A stretch of 64,000 nucleotides of DNA from NCBI RefSeq assembly GCF_002013915.1, contig NZ_MBTF01000034.1, positions 186,001-250,000 on the forward strand, given 5' to 3'. Shown here one piece after another: positions 19,272 through 28,360 of the stretch. Position 1 is the stretch's first letter. Every line of letters begins with the position of its first letter. The DNA is from Mucilaginibacter pedocola (GTDB taxonomy: Bacteria > Bacteroidota > Bacteroidia > Sphingobacteriales > Sphingobacteriaceae). The position numbers were made by a program, and so were the translations under genes. The notes under the pieces were generated by a model that was given only the letters and a program-made list of their open reading frames with translations, ran no database searches and was not told the DNA's origin.

Positions 19272-20098
19272 TAACCATTGAGCCATTTGGCGGCCTGGCC
19301 AACCGCATGCGGGTAATAGCATCGGGCATATGGCTGCAACAGCAGTTGGGCATCGGGCTTAACGTGGTTTGGAATATTAACAACGAACTTGCCTGCCCCT
19401 ACGCCGATTTGTTCCTGCCGATAGCCGGCGTAAATATCATTACCAAGCCTTTTAAATACTACCGCCTCAGGCGCAGCAATCAGCCGGATAAATTTGCGGC
19501 ATGGAAAGCAAAAGCCATAAACACCTTGCTGGGTTTCGACTATTGTATACATGAGTCCGATTTCCACGAACTGATATGGGCGGGTAAACTGGATATATTG
19601 CAGGCAGCCAAAACACACAAGCGCATATACATACAAACCTGCCAGGAATTTGGCGACAACTTAACCGCCTTTAAACTTTTTAAGCCCATCCCCGCAATTC
19701 TGGCGCGGATAGAAAAAACGGTACAGCTTTTTGGGCCGCACAGCATTGGCGTGCACATCCGCCGTACCGATAACGAGTATTCGGTAAAACACAGTCCTTT
19801 AGATTTGTTTATCACAGCCATGGAGGGACAGGTAAGAAAGGAGCCGGAGACTAATTTCTACCTCTGTTCTGACGATGAAGATACCAAGGCAAAGCTCAAA
19901 AGTATTTTTGGTGCCCGCATTATCACAGCTAACCAAAAAGCCGACAGGCTATCAGCCGAGGGCATGCAGGATGCGCTTATTGACATGTATTGTTTAGCAG
20001 CAACACAAGGCGTGCTGGGATCATACTGGAGTTCCTTCTCGGATATTGCCACACGTTTAAACAACATTCCGTTAACCGTAATTAAGGCAGAAGCGTAG
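19268..20098 (+). CDS. Fucosyltransferase-like GT-B protein (NodZ/GT11-like fold)
   Basis: A 276-residue protein with the fucosyltransferase-like layout: N-terminal FGGLANRMRVIASGIWL near 5-21, which parallels the GGLGNQ loop of GT11, and GVHIRRTDNEYS near 161-172, the GDP-fucose binding HxRRxD motif. LGSYWSSFSDIATRL near 247 is the equivalent of the C-terminal SS(F/W) motif. It starts at TTG within a TTGA overlap. Family placement is by motif only; donor GDP-fucose is inference. Confidence 0.72.
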   Translation: MITIEPFGGLANRMRVIASGIWLQQQLGIGLNVVWNINNELACPYADLFLPIAGVNIITKPFKYYRLRRSNQPDKFAAWKAKAINTLLGFDYCIHESDFHELIWAGKLDILQAAKTHKRIYIQTCQEFGDNLTAFKLFKPIPAILARIEKTVQLFGPHSIGVHIRRTDNEYSVKHSPLDLFITAMEGQVRKEPETNFYLCSDDEDTKAKLKSIFGARIITANQKADRLSAEGMQDALIDMYCLAATQGVLGSYWSSFSDIATRLNNIPLTVIKAEA

Positions 20099-21021
20099 TG
20101 CTGCAGCGTATCATTAACCTTGTTTACCGTTACCCTGCATCAAGGCTTAAAACATATAAACGTTTTGGGGGGTATTTTAAATACCGCTCGGTAATACGCA
20201 ATAGCAGGTTAATGGCAGAGGCTTCGATGCAGTTGCCGCCGATACTATCTCATCCCGAAGGGCTGCCTCTTTACTTCCTTACCGGCAAAAATTACCTTTA
20301 CCAAACGCTGTTCTGCATACAATCGTTGGCCAGGGTTAGCAGCACGCGCTTTAGGTTTATATTGGTTGATGACGGCTCTTTTGATGAAACATTGATGCAA
20401 CAGGTTAACAAAAGCCTGCCCGGCGCCGAAGTTGTAACACAAACACAAATAGCAGAAAACCTGCAAAACGCACTACCCCAAGACCGGTACCCCTTCTTGC
20501 ACCATAAACGCGAGGTATATCCTCATATAAAAAAGCTTACTGATATACACACCATACCCGGCAACTCATGGAAGCTGGTGTTAGATTCGGATATGCTGTT
20601 TTGGCACAGTCCTGTCGAGATGATCAAATGGCTCAAAAGCCCCGAGGGTCCGCTGAATATGTTGGATTGCACACCATCATATGGTTACAGTACGGTGTTG
20701 ATGGAGTTGCTTTGCGGCGAGCAGATACAACCTATGCTTAACGTAGGGGCGATAGGTTTGAATAGCAACGCAATCAATTGGGATAATTTGGAGCATTGGG
20801 GCAAAACGCTGGAAGAAAAAGAAGGTGCAAGCTATTACCTTGAACAAGCCCTAAGCGCTATGCTCATAGGCAACAAACCTGCAACTATATTAAACGCTAC
20901 CGATTATATAGTAAACCCGGAAGAAGCAGCGGTAAAAAACAGGGTGGGTGTATTACACCACTATGTAGACCTTTCTAAAGCGGCTTATTTTAATATTGCC
21001 TGGAAAAAATTGACGGATTAG
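20098..21021 (+). CDS. GT-A family glycosyltransferase (GT8-like), hypothetical specificity
   Basis: A 307-residue protein with a GT-A core: PLYFLTGKNYLYQTLFCIQSL near 59-79, FILVDDGSFDETL near 87-99, and the metal-binding KLVLDSDMLFWHSP near 158-171 (DxD). NVGAIGLNSNAINW near 219 resembles the acceptor side of GT8 enzymes. GTG start shares a base with the previous TAG. The exact family is uncertain. Confidence 0.7.
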   Translation: MLQRIINLVYRYPASRLKTYKRFGGYFKYRSVIRNSRLMAEASMQLPPILSHPEGLPLYFLTGKNYLYQTLFCIQSLARVSSTRFRFILVDDGSFDETLMQQVNKSLPGAEVVTQTQIAENLQNALPQDRYPFLHHKREVYPHIKKLTDIHTIPGNSWKLVLDSDMLFWHSPVEMIKWLKSPEGPLNMLDCTPSYGYSTVLMELLCGEQIQPMLNVGAIGLNSNAINWDNLEHWGKTLEEKEGASYYLEQALSAMLIGNKPATILNATDYIVNPEEAAVKNRVGVLHHYVDLSKAAYFNIAWKKLTD

Positions 21022-21023
21022 TT

Positions 21024-22004
21024 TTGAGCAATAAACCGGCACTTAAAATAAACTTTACTGGCTTTTGGGCATCGTTAAATAAAACGGATAATTTCTTTTA
21101 TAACCTGCTGGCTAAAAACTATCGGATAGAAATATCAGAAGAGCCCGACCTGCTGTTTTACTCGGTAGGCGGCACCGACCACACCAAGTACCGTTGCACC
21201 AAAATATACTACACCGGCGAAAACGAGAAGCCCAATTTTATGCTTTGCGACTTTGCCTTTAGCTATGGTTACAATACCCCGCGCAACTACCGGCTGCCCC
21301 TTTATGCGCTTTATCACGATGTAAAGAAACTAACCCATCGTACTATTGATACGGAGAAAATACTGGCAGAAAAAAACGGCTTCTGTTGTTTTTTGGTAAC
21401 CAACGGCAAATGCGCAACACGCAACGATTTTTTTGAGGCACTTTCCAAATACAAAAAGGTTGATTCGGGCGGGCAGTTCCGTAATAATATTGGATATGTT
21501 GTGGATGATAAACATGAATTTATACGCAAGTATAAGTTCGTAATTGCTTTCGAGAACACATCTTATCCGGGCTACACTACCGAGAAAATATACGAACCCT
21601 TTATTCAGCATTGCGTACCCATTTACTGGGGCGACCCGAATGTGGATAGAGATTTTAATACAAAAGCATTTATAAATAGCGCTGACTTTACTTCATTCGA
21701 TAAAGTGATAGAACATGTTATTGCGGTAGATAACGATGATGAGTTATACAAGCAATACTTGCGCGAACCCGTTTTTACAAACGACGAGGTGAACGAATAT
21801 GTAAACGAAGACAACATACTGAAAAGGCTGGACGAGATAGTGGCCTACCATTTCAATCGCAAACGCAAACTGCGGCAGATGGTGCGCCCTACTTACTACA
21901 GGCTTATTCTTGCTGCGGATGCGGTTAATGCAAAGCTTCGCAGGTTGGCTGCTATTCCGGCGGGCATGTTGATGAGGTTAACTAATAAAAAGCAAAGTGG
22001 CTGA
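21024..22004 (+). CDS. GT10 alpha-1,3/1,4-fucosyltransferase
   Basis: Transfers fucose from GDP-fucose in alpha-1,3 or 1,4 linkage (family knowledge). The 326-residue protein carries the GT10 core: YKFVIAFENTSYPGYTTEKI at about 171-190 followed by YEPFIQHCVPIYWGDP, the conserved donor-binding segment, and an N-terminal acceptor domain (FWASLNKTDNFF). TTG start at 21024, 2 bases after the previous stop; stop overlaps the next GTG start by 8 bases. It is the second clear fucosyltransferase here. Confidence 0.92.
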   Translation: MSNKPALKINFTGFWASLNKTDNFFYNLLAKNYRIEISEEPDLLFYSVGGTDHTKYRCTKIYYTGENEKPNFMLCDFAFSYGYNTPRNYRLPLYALYHDVKKLTHRTIDTEKILAEKNGFCCFLVTNGKCATRNDFFEALSKYKKVDSGGQFRNNIGYVVDDKHEFIRKYKFVIAFENTSYPGYTTEKIYEPFIQHCVPIYWGDPNVDRDFNTKAFINSADFTSFDKVIEHVIAVDNDDELYKQYLREPVFTNDEVNEYVNEDNILKRLDEIVAYHFNRKRKLRQMVRPTYYRLILAADAVNAKLRRLAAIPAGMLMRLTNKKQSG

Positions 22005-23013
22005 TACCGCAACAGTAAACCCTGCCGGCGAAAAACAGCCATTGGTTTCTGTATGTATGCCGGCCTACAATGCCGAAAAGTATATCACCGAAGCCGTGCA
22101 ATCGGTTTTAGGCCAAACTTACCCGTATATCCAGCTTATTGTGGTAAACGATGGCTCGGCCGACGGGACTGCTGAGCAACTGGCGAAAATTACAGATAGC
22201 CGCCTTACGGTTATCCACCAGGAAAACAAAGGGCAATGCGCTGCCGCTAATGCCGCCTACAAGGCAGCAACGGGCCACCTTATTAAGTTTATGGATGCCG
22301 ATGACATGATATCGCCAACGTTTATCCAAAAACAGGTTGAACGTTTAGGAAACCGTACCGATGCTGTAGCTTCTGCCGCATGGGGCAGGTTTTATAACGA
22401 CGACCTGGCCACATTTAAACTCAACCCCGAAGAAGTTTGGCAGGATATGCCGCCCGACGAATGGCTGGCAATGGCATGGGGAAGCGGCGCATCTATGATG
22501 CAGTGTGCCTTATGGCTTATCCCCCGCCCCATATTAGAGCGCTCGGGCCTGTGGGACGAGAGCCTGAGCCTTATTAACGACTTTGATTTTTTTGCGCGCG
22601 TACTACTCGCGGGCAAGCAAGTGTTGTTTGAGCGCGATGCTATTTTATACTACCGTTCTGGCATATCCGGCAGCCTTTCTGATACCAAATCGGCCGAATC
22701 GCTCAAATCAGCGTTCCGTTCGATAGAAAAAGGGACGGGGAGCTTACTGGCTGTTAACAACAGCAAAAGAATGCAGCAGGCTTGCGCCAATGTTTGGCAG
22801 AGCTATATATACAACTTCTACCCTGCCGTACCACAGCTTATCAAACGAGCCGAGGCCAACGTGAAGTTACTCGGCGGTGCAAACCTTAAATACCACGCAG
22901 GGGGCCTCACAAAATTATTGATGCCTGTAGTTGGCTGGAAATTGATGGCCGGCATAAAACAAGCCTATAACCGCCTGCGGTATGCAACAAGCAATAGGGT
23001 AACCAATAGCTAA
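21997..23013 (+). CDS. Glycosyltransferase family 2 protein
   Basis: A GT2 enzyme of 338 residues. An N-terminal extension of 13 residues precedes VSVCMPAYNAEKYI; then NDGSADGTAEQL near 49, KFMDADDMISPTFI near 97-110 (metal site) and the catalytic-side LINDFDFFARVLL near 191-203. The GTG start at 21997 overlaps the GT10 stop. The first 100 residues resemble the GT2 at 9709. Confidence 0.88.
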   Translation: MADTATVNPAGEKQPLVSVCMPAYNAEKYITEAVQSVLGQTYPYIQLIVVNDGSADGTAEQLAKITDSRLTVIHQENKGQCAAANAAYKAATGHLIKFMDADDMISPTFIQKQVERLGNRTDAVASAAWGRFYNDDLATFKLNPEEVWQDMPPDEWLAMAWGSGASMMQCALWLIPRPILERSGLWDESLSLINDFDFFARVLLAGKQVLFERDAILYYRSGISGSLSDTKSAESLKSAFRSIEKGTGSLLAVNNSKRMQQACANVWQSYIYNFYPAVPQLIKRAEANVKLLGGANLKYHAGGLTKLLMPVVGWKLMAGIKQAYNRLRYATSNRVTNS

Positions 23014-23034
23014 GGGTCCCAAAAATTACATCGC

Positions 23035-23748
23035 ATGAATTTATTATTAGTTGCCCAAAAAATCTATAGGCGCTTAACTACTTCAAGTTTCAAGCCTTCA
23101 TTTTCGCAGTGCGGCGAAGACTGTATTATGATGTTCCTCATCCATTCGCTCAAACTGAAAGATGTGCAGTATTTTGATATCGGCACCAACCATCCCTGCA
23201 ACATGAACAACACGTACCTGCTTTATATGAATAATTTCAGGGGTGTATGTTTAGAACCCGATCCGGCGCTTCACGCAGAAATTAAAAAACGCCGCCCGGG
23301 AGACATCCTGATTCCCCGGGGCGTAGCTGTTGAAAGCCAAACCGCTGCCGACTTTTTTATTATGGACGACTCGGTACTGAACACTTTCTCGGAAACTGAA
23401 GCCAACAGAATGGTTGTTGAGCACAAACGCATAATACTGAAAAAAGTGCGTGTACCGCTGATATCGGTAAATGAGCTTTTTGCCCAGTACTTTGACCATA
23501 ACAAACCTGTAATTGTTTCGCTGGATGTAGAGGGGCTGGATCATTCTATCCTGCAGTCGATAGATTTTGAGAAATACAAACCGGGCATTATTTGTGTAGA
23601 AACGGTAAGCTATTCAAGCAACCTTAGCGGAGCTAAGGATACAGGCATATCCAATTTGCTGAGCCAAAATGGATACACCTTATATGCCGATACCCATATT
23701 AATAGCATATTCGTCCACAACAGTTTAACCGCAGCAGCCAGCGCTTAA
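23035..23748 (+). CDS. FkbM family methyltransferase
   Basis: Third FkbM-type SAM methyltransferase in the cluster, 237 residues. SQCGEDCIMMFLI near 23-35, motif I YFDIGTNHPCNMNNTY near 46-61, LEPDPALHAEI near 72 and the hallmark VSLDVEGLDHSIL near 161-173. This subtype (SQxGED ... FDIGxNHP) is common in glycan loci. ATG start is 21 bases after the previous stop. Confidence 0.86.
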   Translation: MNLLLVAQKIYRRLTTSSFKPSFSQCGEDCIMMFLIHSLKLKDVQYFDIGTNHPCNMNNTYLLYMNNFRGVCLEPDPALHAEIKKRRPGDILIPRGVAVESQTAADFFIMDDSVLNTFSETEANRMVVEHKRIILKKVRVPLISVNELFAQYFDHNKPVIVSLDVEGLDHSILQSIDFEKYKPGIICVETVSYSSNLSGAKDTGISNLLSQNGYTLYADTHINSIFVHNSLTAAASA

Positions 23749-23750
23749 TT

Positions 23751-24911
23751 TTGAGTATACTCCTTTCTTTTTTGCAGGATACCGGCCCCGAGCCGCATCA
23801 TATACCCGCCTACCGTTTTTGGCAGCACTACATTAAAAACGGCATAGAAGAAGCAGGTATGCAATGGCTGGAAGTACCCGATGCTGACTGGGCTGCCGGA
23901 CTAACTCATCCGGTTGGCTCTGCAGAATTGAAAGACTGGAGTAGTAAAATATGGGAAAGCACCTTGGCTTTCATCAAAAACAACCTTGCTAAAATTGATA
24001 TTTTCCTGTGCTATTTGTACCCTCAACAAGTAGATACAACCGCCATTGCGCAGATACAACAATGGGGCATCCCCTGCGTAAATTTCTATTGCGATAACGT
24101 AAGGGAGTTTAGCAAAGTACCCGCCGCGTTTAAAGTGTTCGACCGAATGTGGGTGCCCGAATACGAAGCCCTGGCGATGTATAAAGAGGCTAAGGTTAAT
24201 TACATCCACCTGCCTATGCCCATGTGGGTAGATAAAAAATACCGCAACACGCTACCTAACGAAAATCCGCAGCAAATATCATTCATTGGCTCTAAAGATA
24301 ACTTGCGCCAAAACCTGCTCGGCGAAGCGATAGCAAAGGGGCTTAACATTACGGTTCGTGGTTCGGGCTGGCAGCCCGAATCATCCGTACAAACGGTGCC
24401 GCACCCTGCTTCAGTATTAAAAAAAATTGGCAACCAGGCCGGTTTTATCAAACAACATGGCTTAAAAGGTTACGCTATAAAACATCTGCAACAGCTTAGC
24501 CAATCTGCTGTATTTGAGGTGGGCGAGGCATATATAGCAGCAAAGCCAGGGCACGAGGAATATATAACCATAACCCAAAGCAGCGCTATAACGCTGGGTA
24601 TAAACCGGGTGCCAAGCCATAAAAGGCTACATACAAACCCGCTAACCTATTCGCGCCTGCGCGATATTGAGGCACCTATGCTTGGTGCCTGTTATTTAAC
24701 CGAATATTGCGAAGGGCTAAACTCGCTTTACGAGGCGGAAAAAGAAATACTTACCTACAAAACCGCCGATGAATTAGTACAACAGGCCAATCGGCTGTTA
24801 AAAGATGAACAAATGCGTAAGGCATTGCGGGCATCAGGCCAGCAGCGGGCATTAAATGAACACTCAATACCCGTTTCGCTACAAAAAATAAAAGCAGCAA
24901 TTTTTAAGTAA
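23751..24911 (+). CDS. CgeB-like glycosyltransferase
   Basis: A 386-residue GT-B-like protein similar to the CgeB / glycosyltransferase family 1-like group. The N-terminal half contains IDIFLCYLYPQQV near 82 and CVNFYCDNVREF near 109. The C-terminal half has ISFIGSKDNLRQNLLGEAI near 178-196, KRLHTNPLTYSRLRDIEAP near 291, and GACYLTEYCEGLNSLYE near 311-327, the CgeB-type donor-binding segment. TTG start, 2 bases after the previous stop; the next gene follows immediately. Confidence 0.78.
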   Translation: MSILLSFLQDTGPEPHHIPAYRFWQHYIKNGIEEAGMQWLEVPDADWAAGLTHPVGSAELKDWSSKIWESTLAFIKNNLAKIDIFLCYLYPQQVDTTAIAQIQQWGIPCVNFYCDNVREFSKVPAAFKVFDRMWVPEYEALAMYKEAKVNYIHLPMPMWVDKKYRNTLPNENPQQISFIGSKDNLRQNLLGEAIAKGLNITVRGSGWQPESSVQTVPHPASVLKKIGNQAGFIKQHGLKGYAIKHLQQLSQSAVFEVGEAYIAAKPGHEEYITITQSSAITLGINRVPSHKRLHTNPLTYSRLRDIEAPMLGACYLTEYCEGLNSLYEAEKEILTYKTADELVQQANRLLKDEQMRKALRASGQQRALNEHSIPVSLQKIKAAIFK

Positions 24912-26123
24912 TTGGATACCGCAAAATCCATTATCTGCATCATTACGCAATCGCACCTTTGCCGCAACCCAAGGGTGTTAAAGGAGGCGGTAACCCTTGC
25001 TCAGAATGGTTATGCGGTGCATGTGCTTACATCAATATATTCGGCAACGCTATTGCACGAAGACCAAAAAGCAATAAGCGATACCGGCGTGCAGCTGCAT
25101 ATCATTGCCGATAATTCAGCCCGAAACTTCCGGTCATTTATTAATCGTGCTACCAACAAAGTGGCAAAACTGCTGGTGAAATACGAGCTGCTGCAAACAC
25201 CTTACGCATTGGGCTACAGGTACGGGCAATATCTTAAGAAAAGCAAGGAGCTCGTCGCCGCGCTTTATATATGCCACCAGGAAATGCCAACCTGCGTAGG
25301 CATGGCGCTACTAAAACAGGGGTATAAAGTGGCATTCGACCTGGAAGATTGGTACTCGGAAGATCTATTGCCCGAGGCACAACAAGGCCGCCCTATCGAA
25401 CTTTTAGAACAGGCCGAAGCTATGGCATTAAGCAAAGGGGCCTACACCATTACCACCTCGCACGCCCTTGCCGATATATTATATAACCGCTATGGTGGTA
25501 ACATAGCTTCGGTGATTTACAACGTATTCCCTTCGCCAAAGCTAAAGGCCGCTGAACCAAACACAGCCCCACCCCTGCGTTTGCTATGGTTTTCGCAAAC
25601 TATTGGGCCGGGCCGTGGGCTGGAGGAATTTATTTCGCTATTGACCGATATTAAAACCGGTGTAGAAATTCATTTGCTGGGTGCTATTGATGCAGCGTAT
25701 AAAACACAACTACTAGTACTGGTTGCTCCGCAGCATAGCGTACACTTCCATCCGCTGGTGCCCGAGGGCAGCCTGATGGATAGGATAGCCGAATTTGATA
25801 TAGGCCTGGCCTTGGAAAACACCCACCCTTTAAGCCGCAACTACACTATCACCAATAAATTCTTTCAGTACATACAGACCGGCCTGCCCGTTATAGCTAC
25901 CGAAACGGCCGGGCAAGCAGAAGCATTTGAGGTTTTTAACCCTGGTATTATGCTCCGCAAAAACGACAAGGTCCAAAGCATTAAATTGTTAGAGAGCTGG
26001 CTAAGCGATCCTTCTGCACTGGTGCAAAGTGCTGAGAGAGCACACGAGGCAGCTAAATATTATAATTGGGAAACCGAATCGGTAAAGCTATTGAAACTGG
26101 TAAGCGATGCCATTGGCAAATAA
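24912..26123 (+). CDS. Glycosyltransferase family 4-like protein
   Basis: A 403-residue GT-B protein. N-terminal strand IICIITQSHLCRNPRVLKEA is typical of GT4 members (RVxKEA); AFDLEDWYSEDLLPEA near 140 is seen in related proteins. The C-terminal domain has LLWFSQTIGPGRGLEEFI near 221, DIGLALENTHPLSRNYTITN near 296-315 and TGLPVIATETAGQAEAF. TTG start (24912) directly after the previous stop; stop overlaps the next gene by 17 bases. Confidence 0.84.
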   Translation: MDTAKSIICIITQSHLCRNPRVLKEAVTLAQNGYAVHVLTSIYSATLLHEDQKAISDTGVQLHIIADNSARNFRSFINRATNKVAKLLVKYELLQTPYALGYRYGQYLKKSKELVAALYICHQEMPTCVGMALLKQGYKVAFDLEDWYSEDLLPEAQQGRPIELLEQAEAMALSKGAYTITTSHALADILYNRYGGNIASVIYNVFPSPKLKAAEPNTAPPLRLLWFSQTIGPGRGLEEFISLLTDIKTGVEIHLLGAIDAAYKTQLLVLVAPQHSVHFHPLVPEGSLMDRIAEFDIGLALENTHPLSRNYTITNKFFQYIQTGLPVIATETAGQAEAFEVFNPGIMLRKNDKVQSIKLLESWLSDPSALVQSAERAHEAAKYYNWETESVKLLKLVSDAIGK

Positions 26124-27069
26124 AGTAACCCTGCAAATAAACCTGGCACCCGGGGATTACCCTCACGCAAAATTTATATTGCCTCATCAGCTTAAAACGC
26201 TTGCCGAACAGGTTGATGAAGTACTGCTGGTGGTTGACACCCGCGCCAGCAAAGGCCGCTTTGCCGCCAACTGGGCCGAAAATAAAGAGCGGATGGATGG
26301 GCTGTTGGAGGATATAAAAAAAACTTTCCCGATAACAATTGCACCGGTGGATTATAGCCCGGCCGTAAAAAAACAAATTGCAGAATACTTTTTTGGCGGG
26401 CAATACATTCCCGATAAGGATTTTAGGGGCGGTCCGTTTTACGCTTACTTTTATGGTTTGTATAAAGCAAGCCACAACTACGTTTTCCATCTCGATTCGG
26501 ACATATTTTTAGGCGGAGGCAGCCAAATGTGGATAGCAGAAGCGGTGGATAAACTGCAAGGCAACCCCGAATTTTTGGTAGCCTCGCCCCTGCCAGGCCC
26601 GCCTCATACCGAGGGAATACTGGTGTGGCAACCGTCGGCAAAAAAAGTTGCCCCTTATACTTTCGAGTTTGACGGTATGAGCACAAGGCTGTTCATGATA
26701 AACCGGTCGAAGTTCTTGTCGGAAAAGCTATCGCTAAAAAAACCCAACCTGCGCAGCCAGTTAAAAGCCATAGTGCAGGGCAACGCCAATGCCGAGCTAC
26801 CCGAGGTGTTAATATCGGCCTACATGCGTCACAACGGGCAAAAACGGGTAGACTTTTTAGGTAGCGGCGAGGGTGTATGGTCGTTACACCCGCCATACCG
26901 TACTAAAGACTTTTATGATAACTTGCCGGAATTGATAGAACGAGTGGAGCAAAACCAACTACCTGCCGAGCAACAAGGCTTTTATGATATTATAGATGCA
27001 GTTTGCGACTGGAGCGAGGCGCGTGCAAAATTGAAAGCCAACCGTTGGTGGAAAAGGAAGAAATTTTAA
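26107..27069 (+). CDS. GT-A type glycosyltransferase, family uncertain
   Basis: A 320-residue protein with NDP-sugar transferase features: LQINLAPGDYPHAKFILPHQL at the start, the acidic FHLDSDIFLGG at about 127-137 (DxD) and FDGMSTRLFMINRSKF near 189. The C terminus is basic. I place it as a GT2/GT-A relative, but no family-specific motif is clear. The ATG at 26107 overlaps the previous stop by 17 bases; a TTG two codons later is an alternative start. Confidence 0.68.
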   Translation: MPLANKVTLQINLAPGDYPHAKFILPHQLKTLAEQVDEVLLVVDTRASKGRFAANWAENKERMDGLLEDIKKTFPITIAPVDYSPAVKKQIAEYFFGGQYIPDKDFRGGPFYAYFYGLYKASHNYVFHLDSDIFLGGGSQMWIAEAVDKLQGNPEFLVASPLPGPPHTEGILVWQPSAKKVAPYTFEFDGMSTRLFMINRSKFLSEKLSLKKPNLRSQLKAIVQGNANAELPEVLISAYMRHNGQKRVDFLGSGEGVWSLHPPYRTKDFYDNLPELIERVEQNQLPAEQQGFYDIIDAVCDWSEARAKLKANRWWKRKKF

Positions 27070-27079
27070 TAAGTTTTTT

Positions 27080-28360
27080 TTGAAACGCGTACTCATCATA
27101 TCACCATACTTCCCGCCGGTAAACGCGGCAGATATGCACCGGGTACGCACCAGCCTACCCTACTTTGAAGAATTTGACTGGAGTGCCGAGGTAGTGGCCG
27201 TTGATACCCGGTATAGCGATATGGGGCAGGATGATCTGCTACTGCAAAGCCTCCCCCCTACCATAAAAGTGCATAAAGTAAAAGCACTGAATAAAGGCCT
27301 TACAAGCAAATTGGGTTTGGGTAGTATAGCTCTCCGTTCGCTGTGGTATTACCGCCTTTATGTGAACCAATTGCTCAAACGGGAGAAATTCGACCTTATA
27401 TATTTCTCTACTACGCAATTCCCGGTGTGCGTGTTGGGTGCTTACTGGAAACGCAAATTTGGTGTGCCCTATGTGATAGATATGCAGGACCCTTGGCACT
27501 CCGAATACTATCGCGATAAGCCCAAGAGCCAGCGGCCGCCTAAATATTGGTTCTCATACCGGCTCAATAAATACATGGAGCCTATGGCCCTAAAAAAAGC
27601 AGAAGGACTTATAGCGGTATCGGACCAATACATTACTGACCTGAAGAACCGCTACCCGCAAATAAAAGATATCCATGCAGCAACTATCACTTTCGGGATG
27701 TTTGCGCCGGATATGGATATTGCGGCGGCGCACGAACGCGAATTTGAAAACTTGTTAGATACAGCCCGGATCAATATTGTTTACGTAGGGCGGGGCGGCG
27801 CGGATATGCATAAAGCCATTACGCCTGTTTTTAAGGCGCTGGCCAATGGCATGCGAACAGATGCTGGCTTTTTTTCACGGTTCAAATTCTATTTCATCGG
27901 CACCAGCTATGCCCCCGCCGGGCAGGGTAAGCCAAGCATTATGCCGCTTGCTGAAAGTTTTGGGTTAGCAACAGCGGTTACGGAAATTACCGACAGGATA
28001 AGTTATTACCGCTCGCTGGCTACACTACTTCAGGCTGATGCGCTGTTCGTTCCCGGTTCGGACGATGCCAAATACACAGCATCAAAAATTTACCCTTACT
28101 TACTGGCGCGCAAACCCATACTGGCAATTTTTAACAAGCAAAGCTCGGCAATAGGCGTGCTGAAAGAAACGGGTATCAATACCGTTTACAATTACGAGGA
28201 TATAAGCGAGCAGGACATTCATGGCTTCTTGTATGCTTTACAAACGAGCCCAAACAAAACCATCAGCCTCAATACTGATGCTCTAAATGCGCACTCAGCA
28301 CAAACCAAAACAGGTTTACAATGTGCACTTTTTAACCAAGCCATTGGCCAGCATGCGTAA
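27080..28360 (+). CDS. Glycosyltransferase (GT4-like)
   Basis: A 426-residue GT-B protein opening with MKRVLIISPYFPPVNAADMH, the classic GT4 first strand and loop. PYVIDMQDPWHSEYYRDK near 133-150 is typical of a Bacteroidota GT4 group acting in exopolysaccharide loci. The C-terminal half includes INIVYVGRGGADMH and DDAKYTASKIYPYLLARKP. TTG start at 27080 with a run of Ts just upstream; stop overlaps the next ATG by 8 bases. Confidence 0.82.
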   Translation: MKRVLIISPYFPPVNAADMHRVRTSLPYFEEFDWSAEVVAVDTRYSDMGQDDLLLQSLPPTIKVHKVKALNKGLTSKLGLGSIALRSLWYYRLYVNQLLKREKFDLIYFSTTQFPVCVLGAYWKRKFGVPYVIDMQDPWHSEYYRDKPKSQRPPKYWFSYRLNKYMEPMALKKAEGLIAVSDQYITDLKNRYPQIKDIHAATITFGMFAPDMDIAAAHEREFENLLDTARINIVYVGRGGADMHKAITPVFKALANGMRTDAGFFSRFKFYFIGTSYAPAGQGKPSIMPLAESFGLATAVTEITDRISYYRSLATLLQADALFVPGSDDAKYTASKIYPYLLARKPILAIFNKQSSAIGVLKETGINTVYNYEDISEQDIHGFLYALQTSPNKTISLNTDALNAHSAQTKTGLQCALFNQAIGQHA

